Assembly: GCA_964487745.1 (NCBI GenBank)
Contig: CAZASG010000012.1
Coordinates: 20,276 to 84,275, forward strand
Length of the DNA: 64,000 nucleotides
Reading direction: 5' to 3'
Source: Desulfolinea sp964487745
Lineage (GTDB): Bacteria; Chloroflexota; Anaerolineae; Anaerolineales; Villigracilaceae
The notes below the pieces were generated by a model that searched no databases, was not told where the DNA came from, and was given only the letters and a program-made list of their open reading frames with translations. Within the stretch, counting starts at the first letter, position 1, and each line of letters starts with the position of its first letter. Shown here in pieces: positions 25,703 through 35,068 of the stretch. The translations under genes were made by a program, and so were the position numbers.

Positions 25703-27031
25703 ATGAAATACCGATTTACTCTTTTGATTACAGCTCTGTTTTTGTCTCTATCTTGTTCGGTTTTTTCCGGATCAGGCGATGGCAAAGAGGATGCAACAGT
25801 TATTCATCTGGGAAATCAAGAGATAGCAATTTCTGCTATTGATAATAGACATTCTGATACAAAATTAGAAAATATAAATATCCAACATCAACAACAGGGA
25901 GAATTATTAGCTTTATATATTGAAGCGCCAACGGATACAGGTCTACAATCACAGTTTTTATTGTTACGCTCAGATGAGCTGCCTGCCGAACAATCGATTA
26001 TTCTTTCAAATGATAGGCATGTTACTGTGTACGAAGACGTTGAATTTGACCCAAATGATTGGGACAAGCACGCTACAATTTCTGCTAATTCTTCTTGGTC
26101 ATCATTAGCAAGGGAAGTTGGTGTTTACGATTATGTGTTTTTTCTTGATCCTGGGATTTTGGAGTACGCTGATGGATACGGAGAAAATACGATGGAAATT
26201 TATGATTCTCCATTTGCAAAGGTCAAATACGTTTGGATTACTAATAGTCATTCATCACAAAGCAAAGAATTCGTTTCAACAGCAATAAATTTTCAACCAA
26301 CATTACTGCCTTTTAGTGGTTTATTCGCTACCCATATTCCAATTGATCCACATATCATTGAGCAGGATACAATTTCAGATATTTGGTGCAGTCTACTGTC
26401 CGCCTATAAACAATCGTTAGAGCAAATGGGATTGCATTTTGATTTGCCAGAATATTGTATCCAATATGAGGTCAATGAAAAGGTAGTGAATCAAACCACA
26501 ATGCTAGCTCCAGATGATTCTGATGAATATAATACAGATACTACCGTGGTTGAGATTAGTGAAGATGGTACTTTATCGCCGTTTGCTTATTCCTTTTTCG
26601 TACCAGAAGAGTTTAGTATCTTTAAGGATAATTCTTCTCCCGAAGATGATAATATTTACCTTGAATGGGAAGTTCCGAGCAAGAAATGGCGCGTGTCACT
26701 AATCGCGTTCCCGCAGCCGGAAGAATATGAAGATTTACAGTATACAGCTGAAGGATTAATCTCTTTTCACCTAGGGCAAACCAGCCGTCTCATATCCACT
26801 CAGCAGTTAGATGTATCTGGACATCAGGCAGTCCAATGGACGATATGTGGGCCTGGCGTGACATCTGGTGGTTATTGCGGAGGCGATCTAATAACGGCTA
26901 GAGACGGAGTTTTTTGGATCATCCATTGGAGCGCAACTGGAATAGGGGAAGATGAGGCTTTGCAAAATCAGTTCATTGATCAATATGGTGCTTATTTTGA
27001 TGAAATTTTGCACTCTTTCACCCTGGAATAA
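25703..27031 (+). CDS. lipoprotein, unknown function
   Basis: 442 residues. Signal peptide with lipobox-like LSLSCSVFSG (Cys 18), then an entirely extracytoplasmic protein rich in Asp, Glu, Ser and Thr, no membrane helix. Central and C-terminal beta-rich repeats; AGFLISFHLGQTSRL-like lines and a short Cys pair near the end (QWTICGPGVTSGGYCGGD). I do not recognise the family. A strong AGGAGGAG site precedes the ATG. Ends 86 bases before a symmetrical terminator. Confidence 0.7.
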   Translation: MKYRFTLLITALFLSLSCSVFSGSGDGKEDATVIHLGNQEIAISAIDNRHSDTKLENINIQHQQQGELLALYIEAPTDTGLQSQFLLLRSDELPAEQSIILSNDRHVTVYEDVEFDPNDWDKHATISANSSWSSLAREVGVYDYVFFLDPGILEYADGYGENTMEIYDSPFAKVKYVWITNSHSSQSKEFVSTAINFQPTLLPFSGLFATHIPIDPHIIEQDTISDIWCSLLSAYKQSLEQMGLHFDLPEYCIQYEVNEKVVNQTTMLAPDDSDEYNTDTTVVEISEDGTLSPFAYSFFVPEEFSIFKDNSSPEDDNIYLEWEVPSKKWRVSLIAFPQPEEYEDLQYTAEGLISFHLGQTSRLISTQQLDVSGHQAVQWTICGPGVTSGGYCGGDLITARDGVFWIIHWSATGIGEDEALQNQFIDQYGAYFDEILHSFTLE

Positions 27032-27116
27032 ATATTCTAGGTAATTAGAGTATTGGAAGTTTGGAATTAGCACTAAGACAGGCAAGTCATCCTAAACCCG
27101 TTTCACTTAGATAAAT

Positions 27117-27149
27117 AAAAAGTATCCTTGCAAAACAAGGATACTTTTT
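27117..27149. terminator. bidirectional terminator
   Basis: AAAAAGTATCCTTG, loop CAAAA, CAAGGATACTTTTT. Long symmetrical arms with T-runs either way, between the convergent lipoprotein gene and the transglutaminase-like gene. Confidence 0.88.
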
Positions 27150-27213
27150 ATATTGAAATTTCAAATTCAAAAGGAATTAGACGTTTCGAGTCTTGCATAG
27201 TAACGGGAGTTTT

Positions 27214-28170
27214 TTATTGGGGTGTTATCACCCAATCAAGCGCTGATATCTTGATCTTCGTGCTATTACCGGGCCAGTAAAGATGGGTCAGGTAGCTTGC
27301 CCCTCGCAGCGGTGAAGGGGTACGTCCCATCGTGACGATGATATGGTCCGGGCTGTAATGAGCAAAATAGAGGTCGCGTTCGTTCGCGAGGCGTCCCATC
27401 GTTGGGTCCATTGCAACCCAACCTGATCCCGGCAGATAGACATCCAGCCAGGCGTGTTGTTGCTCTGCGATCTCGGTCGTATTTTTTTCCAGAGAGAGCA
27501 ATCCTTCAAAATAACGTGCGGGGATGCCTTCTGCACGGCTCAACGCCATCATGAGGGATGAGTATTCTGTGCAATCGGCCCCCATTGCACCAAGCGCTGC
27601 CTGCCCCCCCCAATTGTTGCGATTATAGTAATAAACCAGCGTGTCGCCGACGTAATCATAAAAAGCACGCGTCGTATTGCAGGTTGTTTTCATGCCTTTT
27701 GATAAATTTGCGGCAAGCGCGGTGATCTGTGGATTTGTAGATTCAATATGAGTTTCAGGCTGGGTATATTCGCTGATCAAATCCCCTTCACAGCTTCCCA
27801 GATCGTAAATGATCTCGTTGACTGCAAGCTCATAGTTGATCTCGATGGTGAGTTCCGTTCCCGGAGGGTGATCTAAAAGATCGAATTCTGCATACTCATT
27901 GCCATATTCATCGCTAAAAAGTTCGTAATTATTTGGTTTGATCTTTCGCGTGTGTAACACCTGATAAGGGGCAATACTGCGGATCAACGCCACCCATAGA
28001 TTTTGTTTTTCTGGTGTTCCGTCACCATAATTATGCAGAACGATCTCTTGCCGAATATGATATTCACGTGTAGATATGATCTTGCTGGTGGGGGAAAGGG
28101 TCTCTTCGGCAGGTGTTGTGCAGGAGGTAAAAAGAAACGCCAAAAAGAAAAGCGGGATGAGTTTGCGCAT
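27214..28170 (-). CDS. transglutaminase-like lipoprotein
   Basis: 318 residues. Signal peptide with lipobox FTSC (Cys 17). The catalytic triad pattern of the transglutaminase-like superfamily is seen as GADCTEYSSLMMAL (Cys), then QHAWLDVYLPGSGWVAMDPTMG (His and Asp), with YYNRNNWGGQAALG before the Cys. Such secreted proteins cleave or crosslink peptide bonds; the true activity is unknown. Coupled to the DUF1992 gene, starting three bases after its stop. Paralogue of the transglutaminase-like membrane protein at 45376-46491. Confidence 0.85.
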   Translation of the reverse strand: MRKLIPLFFLAFLFTSCTTPAEETLSPTSKIISTREYHIRQEIVLHNYGDGTPEKQNLWVALIRSIAPYQVLHTRKIKPNNYELFSDEYGNEYAEFDLLDHPPGTELTIEINYELAVNEIIYDLGSCEGDLISEYTQPETHIESTNPQITALAANLSKGMKTTCNTTRAFYDYVGDTLVYYYNRNNWGGQAALGAMGADCTEYSSLMMALSRAEGIPARYFEGLLSLEKNTTEIAEQQHAWLDVYLPGSGWVAMDPTMGRLANERDLYFAHYSPDHIIVTMGRTPSPLRGASYLTHLYWPGNSTKIKISALDWVITPQ

Positions 28171-28173
28171 AGA

Positions 28174-28506
28174 TTATTTTCTGCGCTGCTGTTGGATGCG
28201 TTCCAACGCCAGATTCAGGCCAATTTGAAGATATTGGATGCGCTCCTGGATACTGGCTTGCTCGCCGCTATCTTTAGTGGATGCCAACTTTTCTTTTAGT
28301 TCCGCTATCTCGCGCAGCATATCCGCTTCACGGGGCTTGATCCCTGCATTCTTCAAAATTGACGCAGCCACGCGAAACTCTTCCGGCGTGTTGAAATATT
28401 CGGTCAGGTCGAGGGGTTTGCCCTTATTGGGAAGGTTCTCAAACTCTCCGCGTGCCATTGCTTCTTGTAGGAGGGATTCTACGATTTTATCGAACATTGA
28501 GCCCAT
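28174..28506 (-). CDS. DUF1992 (DnaJ-homologue subfamily C) protein
   Basis: 110 residues. The conserved DUF1992 core is FDKIVESLLQEAMARGEFENLPNKGKPLD followed by a helical tail (REIAELKEKLASTKDSGEQASIQERIQYLQIGLNLALERI), probably coiled coil. A second in-frame ATG nine bases downstream (28497) is as good a start. Family members are found near DnaJ-type proteins, function unknown. Followed directly by the transglutaminase-like gene. Confidence 0.85.
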   Translation of the reverse strand: MGSMFDKIVESLLQEAMARGEFENLPNKGKPLDLTEYFNTPEEFRVAASILKNAGIKPREADMLREIAELKEKLASTKDSGEQASIQERIQYLQIGLNLALERIQQQRRK

Positions 28507-28702
28507 TTTTGTCTTTCTAAATTAATAATTAAGGCTATCTATTATGCTAATTAGATTGAAAAGTCAAATGTTTTCTGTGTGGCAGCCAATGTTATCATTG
28601 TATATCATTTTGATGTATATTGACTTGTGTAGACTGATTTCGTAGACACGAATGGAACGAAAATTCTATGTAAATTTACACTAGTGATCTGTGGGCGCGG
28701 AG

Positions 28703-28740
28703 CGGAATAAATATTCCCTATATAGGGAATATTTATTCCG
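28703..28740. repeat. perfect 38-bp palindrome
   Basis: CGGAATAAATATTCCCTA (28703-28720), TA, then the exact reverse complement (28723-28740). It lies 12 bases downstream of the papain-like gene stop (28753) read on the minus strand, with no T-run after either arm, so it is not an ordinary terminator. Nested half-repeats (GGAATA/ATATTCC) add symmetry within each arm. Confidence 0.9.
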
Positions 28741-28752
28741 TGATGTTCCCTA

Positions 28753-29673
28753 TCAAAGCCCAAATTGATTTGTTTCTAACCACTCCATACCAAGAATTGA
28801 CCAAAAATCTAGGGCTAATCCACTCATTACATACTTATAAGGTAACCAGCCATATCCCTTATCTCCCCAGCTTTCCCCCCAGGAATTGCGGATAAGGAAT
28901 GCTCCTTCGGTCGTTTTGTCACAAAAGGTATTTTTTATCCTTTTATTATCATCGTACCCAACTGCTACAATAGCATGACCCCACTGTGCTTTTTCACCTG
29001 AGCAAGGGAATGGAATTCCTCCTTCAACATCAGTGTAGTCAAAAGATGGGAATCCCCAAAAACCGAACATAGAGGGGATTCCTGCTGCAAGGTAATTTTT
29101 TAGACTAAGGATAACAGAGTTCCCGGAAGCATTTGAACCGATTGGATCGTGGCAAAAGTATTTCAATGTTTCAAAATTGTCGGCGGTAGCATATACAAAA
29201 GGTGTTGGCTCCTCATCAAAATCAGGGTGTTTATCCGTATATGGCCAGTACGCCTCTGGTGCGACACCGCAAAGTGCCAGTGCCCCCATCGTAGTTCTTA
29301 ACCAAGCTCCTGTATCACCAATTTCACCCATTAAATTGCGAGTTGTTTTGTAAATGAAAAGGCGGGAACTATCAATGTATTTACCAAAAGAGCGTAGTTC
29401 AAAGTATTCAATAATGCCTGCCGCAGCATTTGCGGTGCAGGAACCCAATTCGCGTTGGTCTTCGATTTTAATTTTTGAAAACCAAGGACCCCATAGATCA
29501 ACCTTATCTGGCAGTGATGAAGATTTCTTTTTAGTTATAGAGACTCCCAATTTCTTTGACATTTCTGAAATCTCTGGATGTTCTTCAGAGTAATCACGAA
29601 GGTCTGGTAATGGGGGCAACCATCCCGTTCCAACTTTTTCTCCTGATTTTAGTTTCAACTTCTTCCCGTACAT
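28753..29673 (-). CDS. papain-like cysteine peptidase (C1 family)
   Basis: 306 residues, no signal peptide, so probably cytoplasmic. The C1 catalytic residues are visible: Gln and Cys in DQRELGSCTANAAAG, His in WGHAIVAVGYDDN, Asn in IRNSWGESWGDKGYGWLPY. The N-terminal GTGWLPPLPDLRDYSEEHPE matches bacterial C1 peptidases, which lack a classical inhibitory prodomain. Cys-rich oddities: the central region carries an extra Cys pair. Preceded by AGGAG and an upstream stretch with two possible small ORFs. Substrate unknown. Confidence 0.9.
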   Translation of the reverse strand: MYGKKLKLKSGEKVGTGWLPPLPDLRDYSEEHPEISEMSKKLGVSITKKKSSSLPDKVDLWGPWFSKIKIEDQRELGSCTANAAAGIIEYFELRSFGKYIDSSRLFIYKTTRNLMGEIGDTGAWLRTTMGALALCGVAPEAYWPYTDKHPDFDEEPTPFVYATADNFETLKYFCHDPIGSNASGNSVILSLKNYLAAGIPSMFGFWGFPSFDYTDVEGGIPFPCSGEKAQWGHAIVAVGYDDNKRIKNTFCDKTTEGAFLIRNSWGESWGDKGYGWLPYKYVMSGLALDFWSILGMEWLETNQFGL

Positions 29674-30480
29674 TTTTTATTCTCCTGATTTAGTGTTTCT
29701 TCTATTTCGTTATCGTCACGTAATACAAATCTATATATCAAGAATTCTATTTACCTCCTTTCACCGCAAACCCCTCCTTTACTATTTCAGTAGATGAAAT
29801 GATTCACTCTGCGTACCAAGGTTGGTCAAGTTGTTCTGGCGGGATCTTCGTGATCGTCATTTGCTTTGATTTTTTTTCTTCCTTCATCACCTATTGAAAG
29901 ACAAAAGAAACCTTTTGTGGCTTCTTGCCTTCCAAAACAAGTGAATAATTAAATCTATGGTATTTCAGAGCAAAAGAAGCATAGTCACAGCATTTGGAAA
30001 ATGACTCTGCAAGTGCCAATCTTTTTACACTGTAGGGTAAGGGTGGTGACAATCTAACAGCCACTAACCTCCAAATGAGGTAGGTTTCTACGAAGCCAAT
30101 ATTTTTTTGAAGGGACTTATTTTGTTGCGCTTGCTTCCCAATGTTCCCCGTCAGTGAAGTTTGACAAGCTTGTGTTTCAAAACTGTATTGGTCTAGACAA
30201 GATTATTGTAGCATTTTCATCATACGGTTTCAATATGCCGCACTCATCGCGCGTGGCAGCAAGGGATTCTTATGAAGCCCAATTTCCTGCAGCAATTCGA
30301 TTTCCACAAAAATCATACCTGTATTCTTCAGCATAGACTGCGCTCGTGCAGATCTCCCGGCACATTGAAATTCTCTCTTTATCGTTTGGTGAATCTTCAC
30401 TGAAAAACCCATGCTAATGTATACAATGAGTCAAACGCCCTCTGCATGTTAGAATTCCGATACTCAGGAGTATGCACCCT
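29674..30480. other. gene-poor region
   Basis: About 800 bases without a convincing gene. On the minus strand there is a possible 27-codon ORF at 29804-29887 and a 28-codon ORF starting UUG at 29741 behind AAAGGAGGT; both lie upstream of the papain-like gene. Toward 30481 the sequence is unstructured and should hold the promoter of the AarF gene. A 60-codon plus-strand frame at 30154 has no ribosome-binding site. Confidence 0.5.
29804..29887 (-). CDS. possible 27-residue small ORF
   Basis: ATG at 29885-29887 with AGGTG directly before it; product MKEEKKSKQMTITKIPPEQL then DQPWYAE, charged N-terminus, no Cys. Read on the same strand as the papain-like peptidase. Could be a leader, a small regulator or chance. 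Only weak evidence. Confidence 0.25.
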   Translation of the reverse strand: MKEEKKSKQMTITKIPPEQLDQPWYAE

Positions 30481-32154
30481 ATGAAATCTTCACAATTACG
30501 TGCGCGTTACCGAAAGATCATTACTTTTTCTGCCCGTGTCGCCGCAAATGTCGTCTTGTGGGATATTGTCTTGTCTCGTTTGGGTTTGCGCCCGGTAGCC
30601 CGTCGCACACGTATGGCACGCCTGACAAAATTCGCCATCCAGTTTCGTGCCCTCGCCATCGAAATGGGCGGGGTTTGGATCAAGGTGGGGCAATTTCTCT
30701 CATCCCGTCAGGATGTGCTGCCTCAAGAGATCGTGAACGAGCTTTCTGGTTTGCAGGATGAAGTACCGCCTGAAGAGTTTGATGCCATCCGTGAAAAAGC
30801 AGAAAGAGAGCTTGGTGGCTCATTAGATGAAATATTTGAATTCTTTGATCACACACCATTAGCGGCAGCTTCTTTGGGACAGGTTCATCGGGCTCGTTTG
30901 CACGCTGATACCTCTAGCGAATTTCACGAAGTTGTTGTAAAGATACAGCGGCCACATATCGAAAAGATCATCGACGTAGATCTTGCGGCATTACGCCGCG
31001 TGGGGGGCTGGCTGGAGCGTTATCGCCCCATCCGTAAACGAGCCGATGTGCGCGGGCTGATCAAAGAATTTGCCGACACCATCTACGAAGAGATTGACTA
31101 TCTAGCAGAAGGTGCGAATATTGAAACCTTTGAAGAGAACTTTCGCGATGACGATCGCACGCATATGCCGCGTGTTGTTTGGGATCTGACGAAAAAAGCA
31201 GTATTGACCATGGAGGACGTTTTCGCGATCAAGATCACAGATTATGATGCGATCACTGCCGCCGGTGTTGACAGAGCCGACGTGGCCCGCGTTTTGTTGG
31301 ATACTTATCTTAAACAGATCTTTGAAGACGGCTTTTTCCATGCCGATCCGCACCCGGGAAATCTTTTCGTAACCCCGGTCTCAGAACCGGATGAAAAAGG
31401 TGCTGTTGACTGGAAGCTGACCTTCATCGACTTCGGTATGGTCGGGCGCGTTCCTGATGATCTGCGTGCCGGTTTGCGAGAATTGATCATCGCTGTCGGG
31501 ACTCGCGATTCAAAAAGGATGGTGCAAAGCTATCAACAGCTTGGCGTTCTCTTGCCTGGCGCTGATCTGAAAAAGATCGAAGAAGCCGAAGCAAAAGTCT
31601 TTGAACGTTTCTGGGGCAAGAGTATGAGTGAATTACGCGAGATCAGTCTCGATGAAATGCGTGAATTCGCAAAAGAATTCCGTGAGTTGATGTACGAGAT
31701 GCCTTTTCAAATTCCCCATAATTTACTTCTGTTGGGGCGCACAGTCGCCATTCTTTCGGGTATGTGCACCGGTCTTGACCCGGATTTCAATCTCTGGACG
31801 CAGCTCACCCCTTATGCGCGCAAATTGATCAGCGAAGAAGCTACCTCCAATTCAAGTGTTTGGCTGGATGAATTAGGGAATTTCGCAAAAGCGATTCGCG
31901 CCCTCCCCACCCAAACCGGACGTGTTCTCGAGCAAATGGAACGGGGCGACCTTGAAGTACATATGCCACGTGTTGCGCATCAAATCTCCAAGTTGGAAAG
32001 AGCGGTTTATCGCCTGGCTGGCAGCGTGATTTTTGGCTCCCTCTTTATTGGGGGCATTGCGTTTTATAGTGCCGAGAACTTATTCGTCGCCGGTCTTCTA
32101 ATGGGAGGTTCCTTGCTTTCTTTGATCTGGACGATATTCTTTGCCAAAGGGTGA
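30481..32154 (+). CDS. AarF/UbiB (ABC1) family kinase-like protein
   Basis: 557 residues from the ATG at 30481, ten bases after AGGAG; the ATG at 30472 is only one base from that site. Family hallmark KxGQ near 68-71 (VKVGQ is here IKVGQFLSSRQDVLP), an atypical kinase core (EIDYLAEGANIETFEENF, FHADPHPGNLFV, FIDFGMVGRV) and two C-terminal membrane helices (VIFGSLFIGGIAFYSA, LFVAGLLMGGSLLSLIWTIFF). UbiB proteins support quinone or isoprenoid lipid metabolism in the membrane. No ubi/men neighbours are in the window. Confidence 0.95.
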   Translation: MKSSQLRARYRKIITFSARVAANVVLWDIVLSRLGLRPVARRTRMARLTKFAIQFRALAIEMGGVWIKVGQFLSSRQDVLPQEIVNELSGLQDEVPPEEFDAIREKAERELGGSLDEIFEFFDHTPLAAASLGQVHRARLHADTSSEFHEVVVKIQRPHIEKIIDVDLAALRRVGGWLERYRPIRKRADVRGLIKEFADTIYEEIDYLAEGANIETFEENFRDDDRTHMPRVVWDLTKKAVLTMEDVFAIKITDYDAITAAGVDRADVARVLLDTYLKQIFEDGFFHADPHPGNLFVTPVSEPDEKGAVDWKLTFIDFGMVGRVPDDLRAGLRELIIAVGTRDSKRMVQSYQQLGVLLPGADLKKIEEAEAKVFERFWGKSMSELREISLDEMREFAKEFRELMYEMPFQIPHNLLLLGRTVAILSGMCTGLDPDFNLWTQLTPYARKLISEEATSNSSVWLDELGNFAKAIRALPTQTGRVLEQMERGDLEVHMPRVAHQISKLERAVYRLAGSVIFGSLFIGGIAFYSAENLFVAGLLMGGSLLSLIWTIFFAKG

Positions 32155-32233
32155 AACGCATCCTCTTCGAGCGGAGGCTTTGCAGCTTATGCCCCGAAGG
32201 GATGCAAAGCACACAGTCGAGAAGATATTAAAG

Positions 32234-32263
32234 AAAAACTGCTCCAAAATCGGAGCAGTTTTT
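32234..32263 (+). terminator. rho-independent terminator
   Basis: AAAAACTGCTCC, loop AAAATC, GGAGCAGTTTTT, then more T. Ends the AarF gene; because the arms start with an A-run it may also serve the minus-strand small protein gene that ends at 32271. Confidence 0.85.
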
Positions 32264-32270
32264 TTCATTT

Positions 32271-32480
32271 TTATTCGTCTTCAAGAGCAGCATCGATCAT
32301 GCTGCGCCATGCCAGGAGCATTTCTTTGCGCGCCTTACGGCGATGCTCGATAAATTCAGGCGGAAGCAACGATTTTATACTTTCGCGCATCTCTTTTCTG
32401 GCGGCACGGGCATGTTCGCGGGCTTCGTCAGGGATCCATTCTTTGAATGCTTTACTTGGGCAGCTTGTTCTTTCAGTCAT
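32271..32480 (-). CDS. small helical repeat protein, unknown function
   Basis: 69 residues from the ATG at 32478-32480, with AAGGAG before it; the open frame begins seven codons upstream. Charged helix with two related stretches, REHARAARKEMRESIKSLLP and IEHRRKARKEMLLAWRSMID. Short, soluble. Not recognised; similar small proteins occur in Anaerolineae by memory only. The stop overlaps the terminator of the AarF gene. Confidence 0.65.
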   Translation of the reverse strand: MTERTSCPSKAFKEWIPDEAREHARAARKEMRESIKSLLPPEFIEHRRKARKEMLLAWRSMIDAALEDE

Positions 32481-32602
32481 GATCTTTACTCCTTGAGACA
32501 AAAATATTATAGCGCAAAAGCTGTGCCTATTACAAATCCAGGAGCTCTCGCGAAAATCTGCACAAAATTGACTCTTCTTCCCGAATCCTGTAAACTCAAT
32601 CC

Positions 32603-35068
32603 ATGAACGTAGACCTTGAACTCTACCGGCGCGAAGTGCGCATCTCTGCCGAGCCGCTTATTCGACTCTCGGCGATAGATATTTCCCCCGACCATCCCAA
32701 GCGAACCTTTGTCTTCATCCACGGGTTTGGCGGCAAAGCCACCCAGTGGGTTTATCAGCTGCGCAAGTTCTCACGCGACAACCGTGTCATCGCTCTTGAC
32801 CTGCGTGGACATGGACGCTCGGACAAACCCCGCTCATCCTACAGCATGGAAGAAATTCAAGCCGACCTTGATATGGCATTGGATGTGCTCGATGTTGAAG
32901 AGCAATTCGTTCTTGCGGGGCATTCCTTTGGTGGGGCGGTGGTCAGCGAGTATGCCCATCGCCATCCTGAGCGGGTTGAAGGGCTGATCCTGACCGCCAC
33001 AGCCGGAGAGTTCAAGCTTAATCCACTATTTCGATTGGGGCTAAACCTCCCTACATGGATGCTGCGCATTGCCGATCTTTTTACCCGTCGCTGGTTGCAC
33101 GCGCCGCCCCATGCTCTGAAACCCTATTATCAAAATAATCTCTCCCATTGGCGCGGCTGGGACTTATTCCTTGAGTTGCAGGTTCCTACGCTGGTCATTC
33201 GCGGACATCGTGATCTGCTTTTTGAGCGCCCCGCTTTTGAGAAGGTGACGCAGTCCATTCCCGGAGCGCAGGAAGCCGATATTGGGGCATCCGGTCATCT
33301 GGTGATGCTTGAACGCCGCGAAGCCGTCGATCGCGCCATCGAACGTTTTGTGGCAGGTGAGATGCAGCGTTCATGGCGTGATGAGACACCCAAAGCACAG
33401 CAAGACGAACGCGAAAAATTGCGCATCGAACGTCCCTGGCTACAACATTATGAAGCCGGTGTGCCTTATACTATCGGTCTGCCGCAGGTTCCGCTGCATC
33501 AGCTTTTGCGTTCGGCAGTACGCCGTTTCCCGAGAAATATTGCCCTGCGTTTTCAGGGCAGCCGCATGACCTACCGTCGGCTCAATCACGAAGTCAATCG
33601 CTTTGCGAATGCCCTCCTGAATTTGGGCATCGGTAAAGGCGCGCGGGTTGTGTTGCTGCTGCCCAATATCCCGCAGACGGTGATCGGGTTCTTTGGCACG
33701 CTCAAGGCGGGGGGCGTCGCGGTTTTCATTCCGCCGGTCACTGAGCCGGATGCCCTCATCCGTCAAGTGCGGGAGGTGGAAGCCAGCGTTCTTGTCACCC
33801 TGAAGCCCTGGGCAGGGCTGGCAAGTCAGGTGCAGGAGCGATCTGAGCTTCCCTATGTCGTTTTGACGGATCCCGCGGACTATCTATCCCTTCCTAAAAA
33901 ATGGATTTCCCGCTGGCGCAACCGCACCCAGAACTTGCCCGGTGCCCTTGAATTTGATGCCTGGCTGGGAAGTGAGAGCCGCCGATCCCCGGCTGTGGAA
34001 GTGATGCCCGACGATATGGCAGTGGTTCAGTATACGGGCGGCACGACGGCAGACTCGAAGGGCGTCATGCTCTCGCATCGCAATCTGGTGGCGAACGCTC
34101 TCCAAACCCGCCAGTGGATGCCGGAAGCCCGCGAAGGCAAGGAACGCTTTTTATGCGCGCTGCCTTTCTCGCATAGTTATGGTTTGACAACTGCCCTGAA
34201 TGTGCCGATCGCTTTTGGGGCAACGCTGATTCTTGAAGCACAATTCAAAATCGACGAGGTTTTGGCGGCGATCAAACGCTATAAACCGACCATCTTCCCC
34301 GGCGTACCAAGTATGTATGTGGCGATCAACAGGTTTCGTGGCGTACGGCGTTTTGGGGTCTCGTCCATTCGCGCCTGTATCAGTGGTTCCGCGCCGCTAC
34401 CTGTGGAAGTGCAGGAAGCCTTCGAAAAATTGACCAAAGGTCGGCTGGTGGAAGGCTACGGACTGACCGAAGCCTCGCCCGTGACACACGCGAATCCACT
34501 TGGTGGGCTACGCAAAGTGGGAAGCATTGGTATTCCATTACCCTCAACCGAAGCCGCTGTGGTTGACCTGACTCGCGGGCGCAAGGAAGTCGAAGACGGG
34601 CAGATCGGCGAATTGGCGATCCGTGGTCCGCAGATCATGCTGGGCTACTGGAAGGACGAAAAAGCCACACGCAAAGTGCTCATGGATGATGGCTGGCTGC
34701 TGACGGGTGATGTCGCCCAACGCGACGCCGATGGCTATTTCCGTATCATCGCCCGCAAAGCGGATATGTGGTATCCCGCCAAGCCGGGCAAGCCAGCCTT
34801 CCCACGCGATGTAGAAGAAGTGCTCTACGAAGTACCGCAAGTTAAGGAAGCCGCTGTGGTCGCCATCGCAGGGCAGCCGGTTGCTTTTGTGATCGCCGGG
34901 CGAGAACACCCCTCCACGGATGCCGTAATTGCCTATTGCAGACGACGTCTTCCCCCCGATCTCGTACCGCGCTTTGTGATCTTTATGGATGATTTCCCGC
35001 GCACCTTCATTGGCAAGGTGCTGCGTCGCGAGTTAATGAAACGATATGAGCAAGACCTCAATGATTAA
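32603..35068 (+). CDS. alpha/beta-hydrolase fused to acyl-CoA synthetase (AMP-forming)
   Basis: 821 residues, two domains. Residues 1-270: alpha/beta-hydrolase with HGFGGKATQW, nucleophile Ser108 in LAGHSFGGAVVSEY and catalytic His in GASGHLVMLERR. Residues 290-821: ANL-family AMP-binding ligase with VVQYTGGTTADSKGVMLSHRN (P-loop), VEGYGLTEASPVTHANPL, LTGDVAQRDADGYFRIIARKADMW (Asp and Arg of the adenylate site) and FPRTFIGKVLRRELMKRY. One polypeptide could hydrolyse an ester or thioester and ligate the freed acid to CoA. Stop overlaps the next hydrolase gene by 23 bases. Confidence 0.9.
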   Translation: MNVDLELYRREVRISAEPLIRLSAIDISPDHPKRTFVFIHGFGGKATQWVYQLRKFSRDNRVIALDLRGHGRSDKPRSSYSMEEIQADLDMALDVLDVEEQFVLAGHSFGGAVVSEYAHRHPERVEGLILTATAGEFKLNPLFRLGLNLPTWMLRIADLFTRRWLHAPPHALKPYYQNNLSHWRGWDLFLELQVPTLVIRGHRDLLFERPAFEKVTQSIPGAQEADIGASGHLVMLERREAVDRAIERFVAGEMQRSWRDETPKAQQDEREKLRIERPWLQHYEAGVPYTIGLPQVPLHQLLRSAVRRFPRNIALRFQGSRMTYRRLNHEVNRFANALLNLGIGKGARVVLLLPNIPQTVIGFFGTLKAGGVAVFIPPVTEPDALIRQVREVEASVLVTLKPWAGLASQVQERSELPYVVLTDPADYLSLPKKWISRWRNRTQNLPGALEFDAWLGSESRRSPAVEVMPDDMAVVQYTGGTTADSKGVMLSHRNLVANALQTRQWMPEAREGKERFLCALPFSHSYGLTTALNVPIAFGATLILEAQFKIDEVLAAIKRYKPTIFPGVPSMYVAINRFRGVRRFGVSSIRACISGSAPLPVEVQEAFEKLTKGRLVEGYGLTEASPVTHANPLGGLRKVGSIGIPLPSTEAAVVDLTRGRKEVEDGQIGELAIRGPQIMLGYWKDEKATRKVLMDDGWLLTGDVAQRDADGYFRIIARKADMWYPAKPGKPAFPRDVEEVLYEVPQVKEAAVVAIAGQPVAFVIAGREHPSTDAVIAYCRRRLPPDLVPRFVIFMDDFPRTFIGKVLRRELMKRYEQDLND

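Noticed and set aside
30154..30336. 60-codon plus-strand frame in the gene-poor region
   Set aside because: No ribosome-binding site, no hydrophobic or domain pattern, and an opposite-strand frame of similar length overlaps it.
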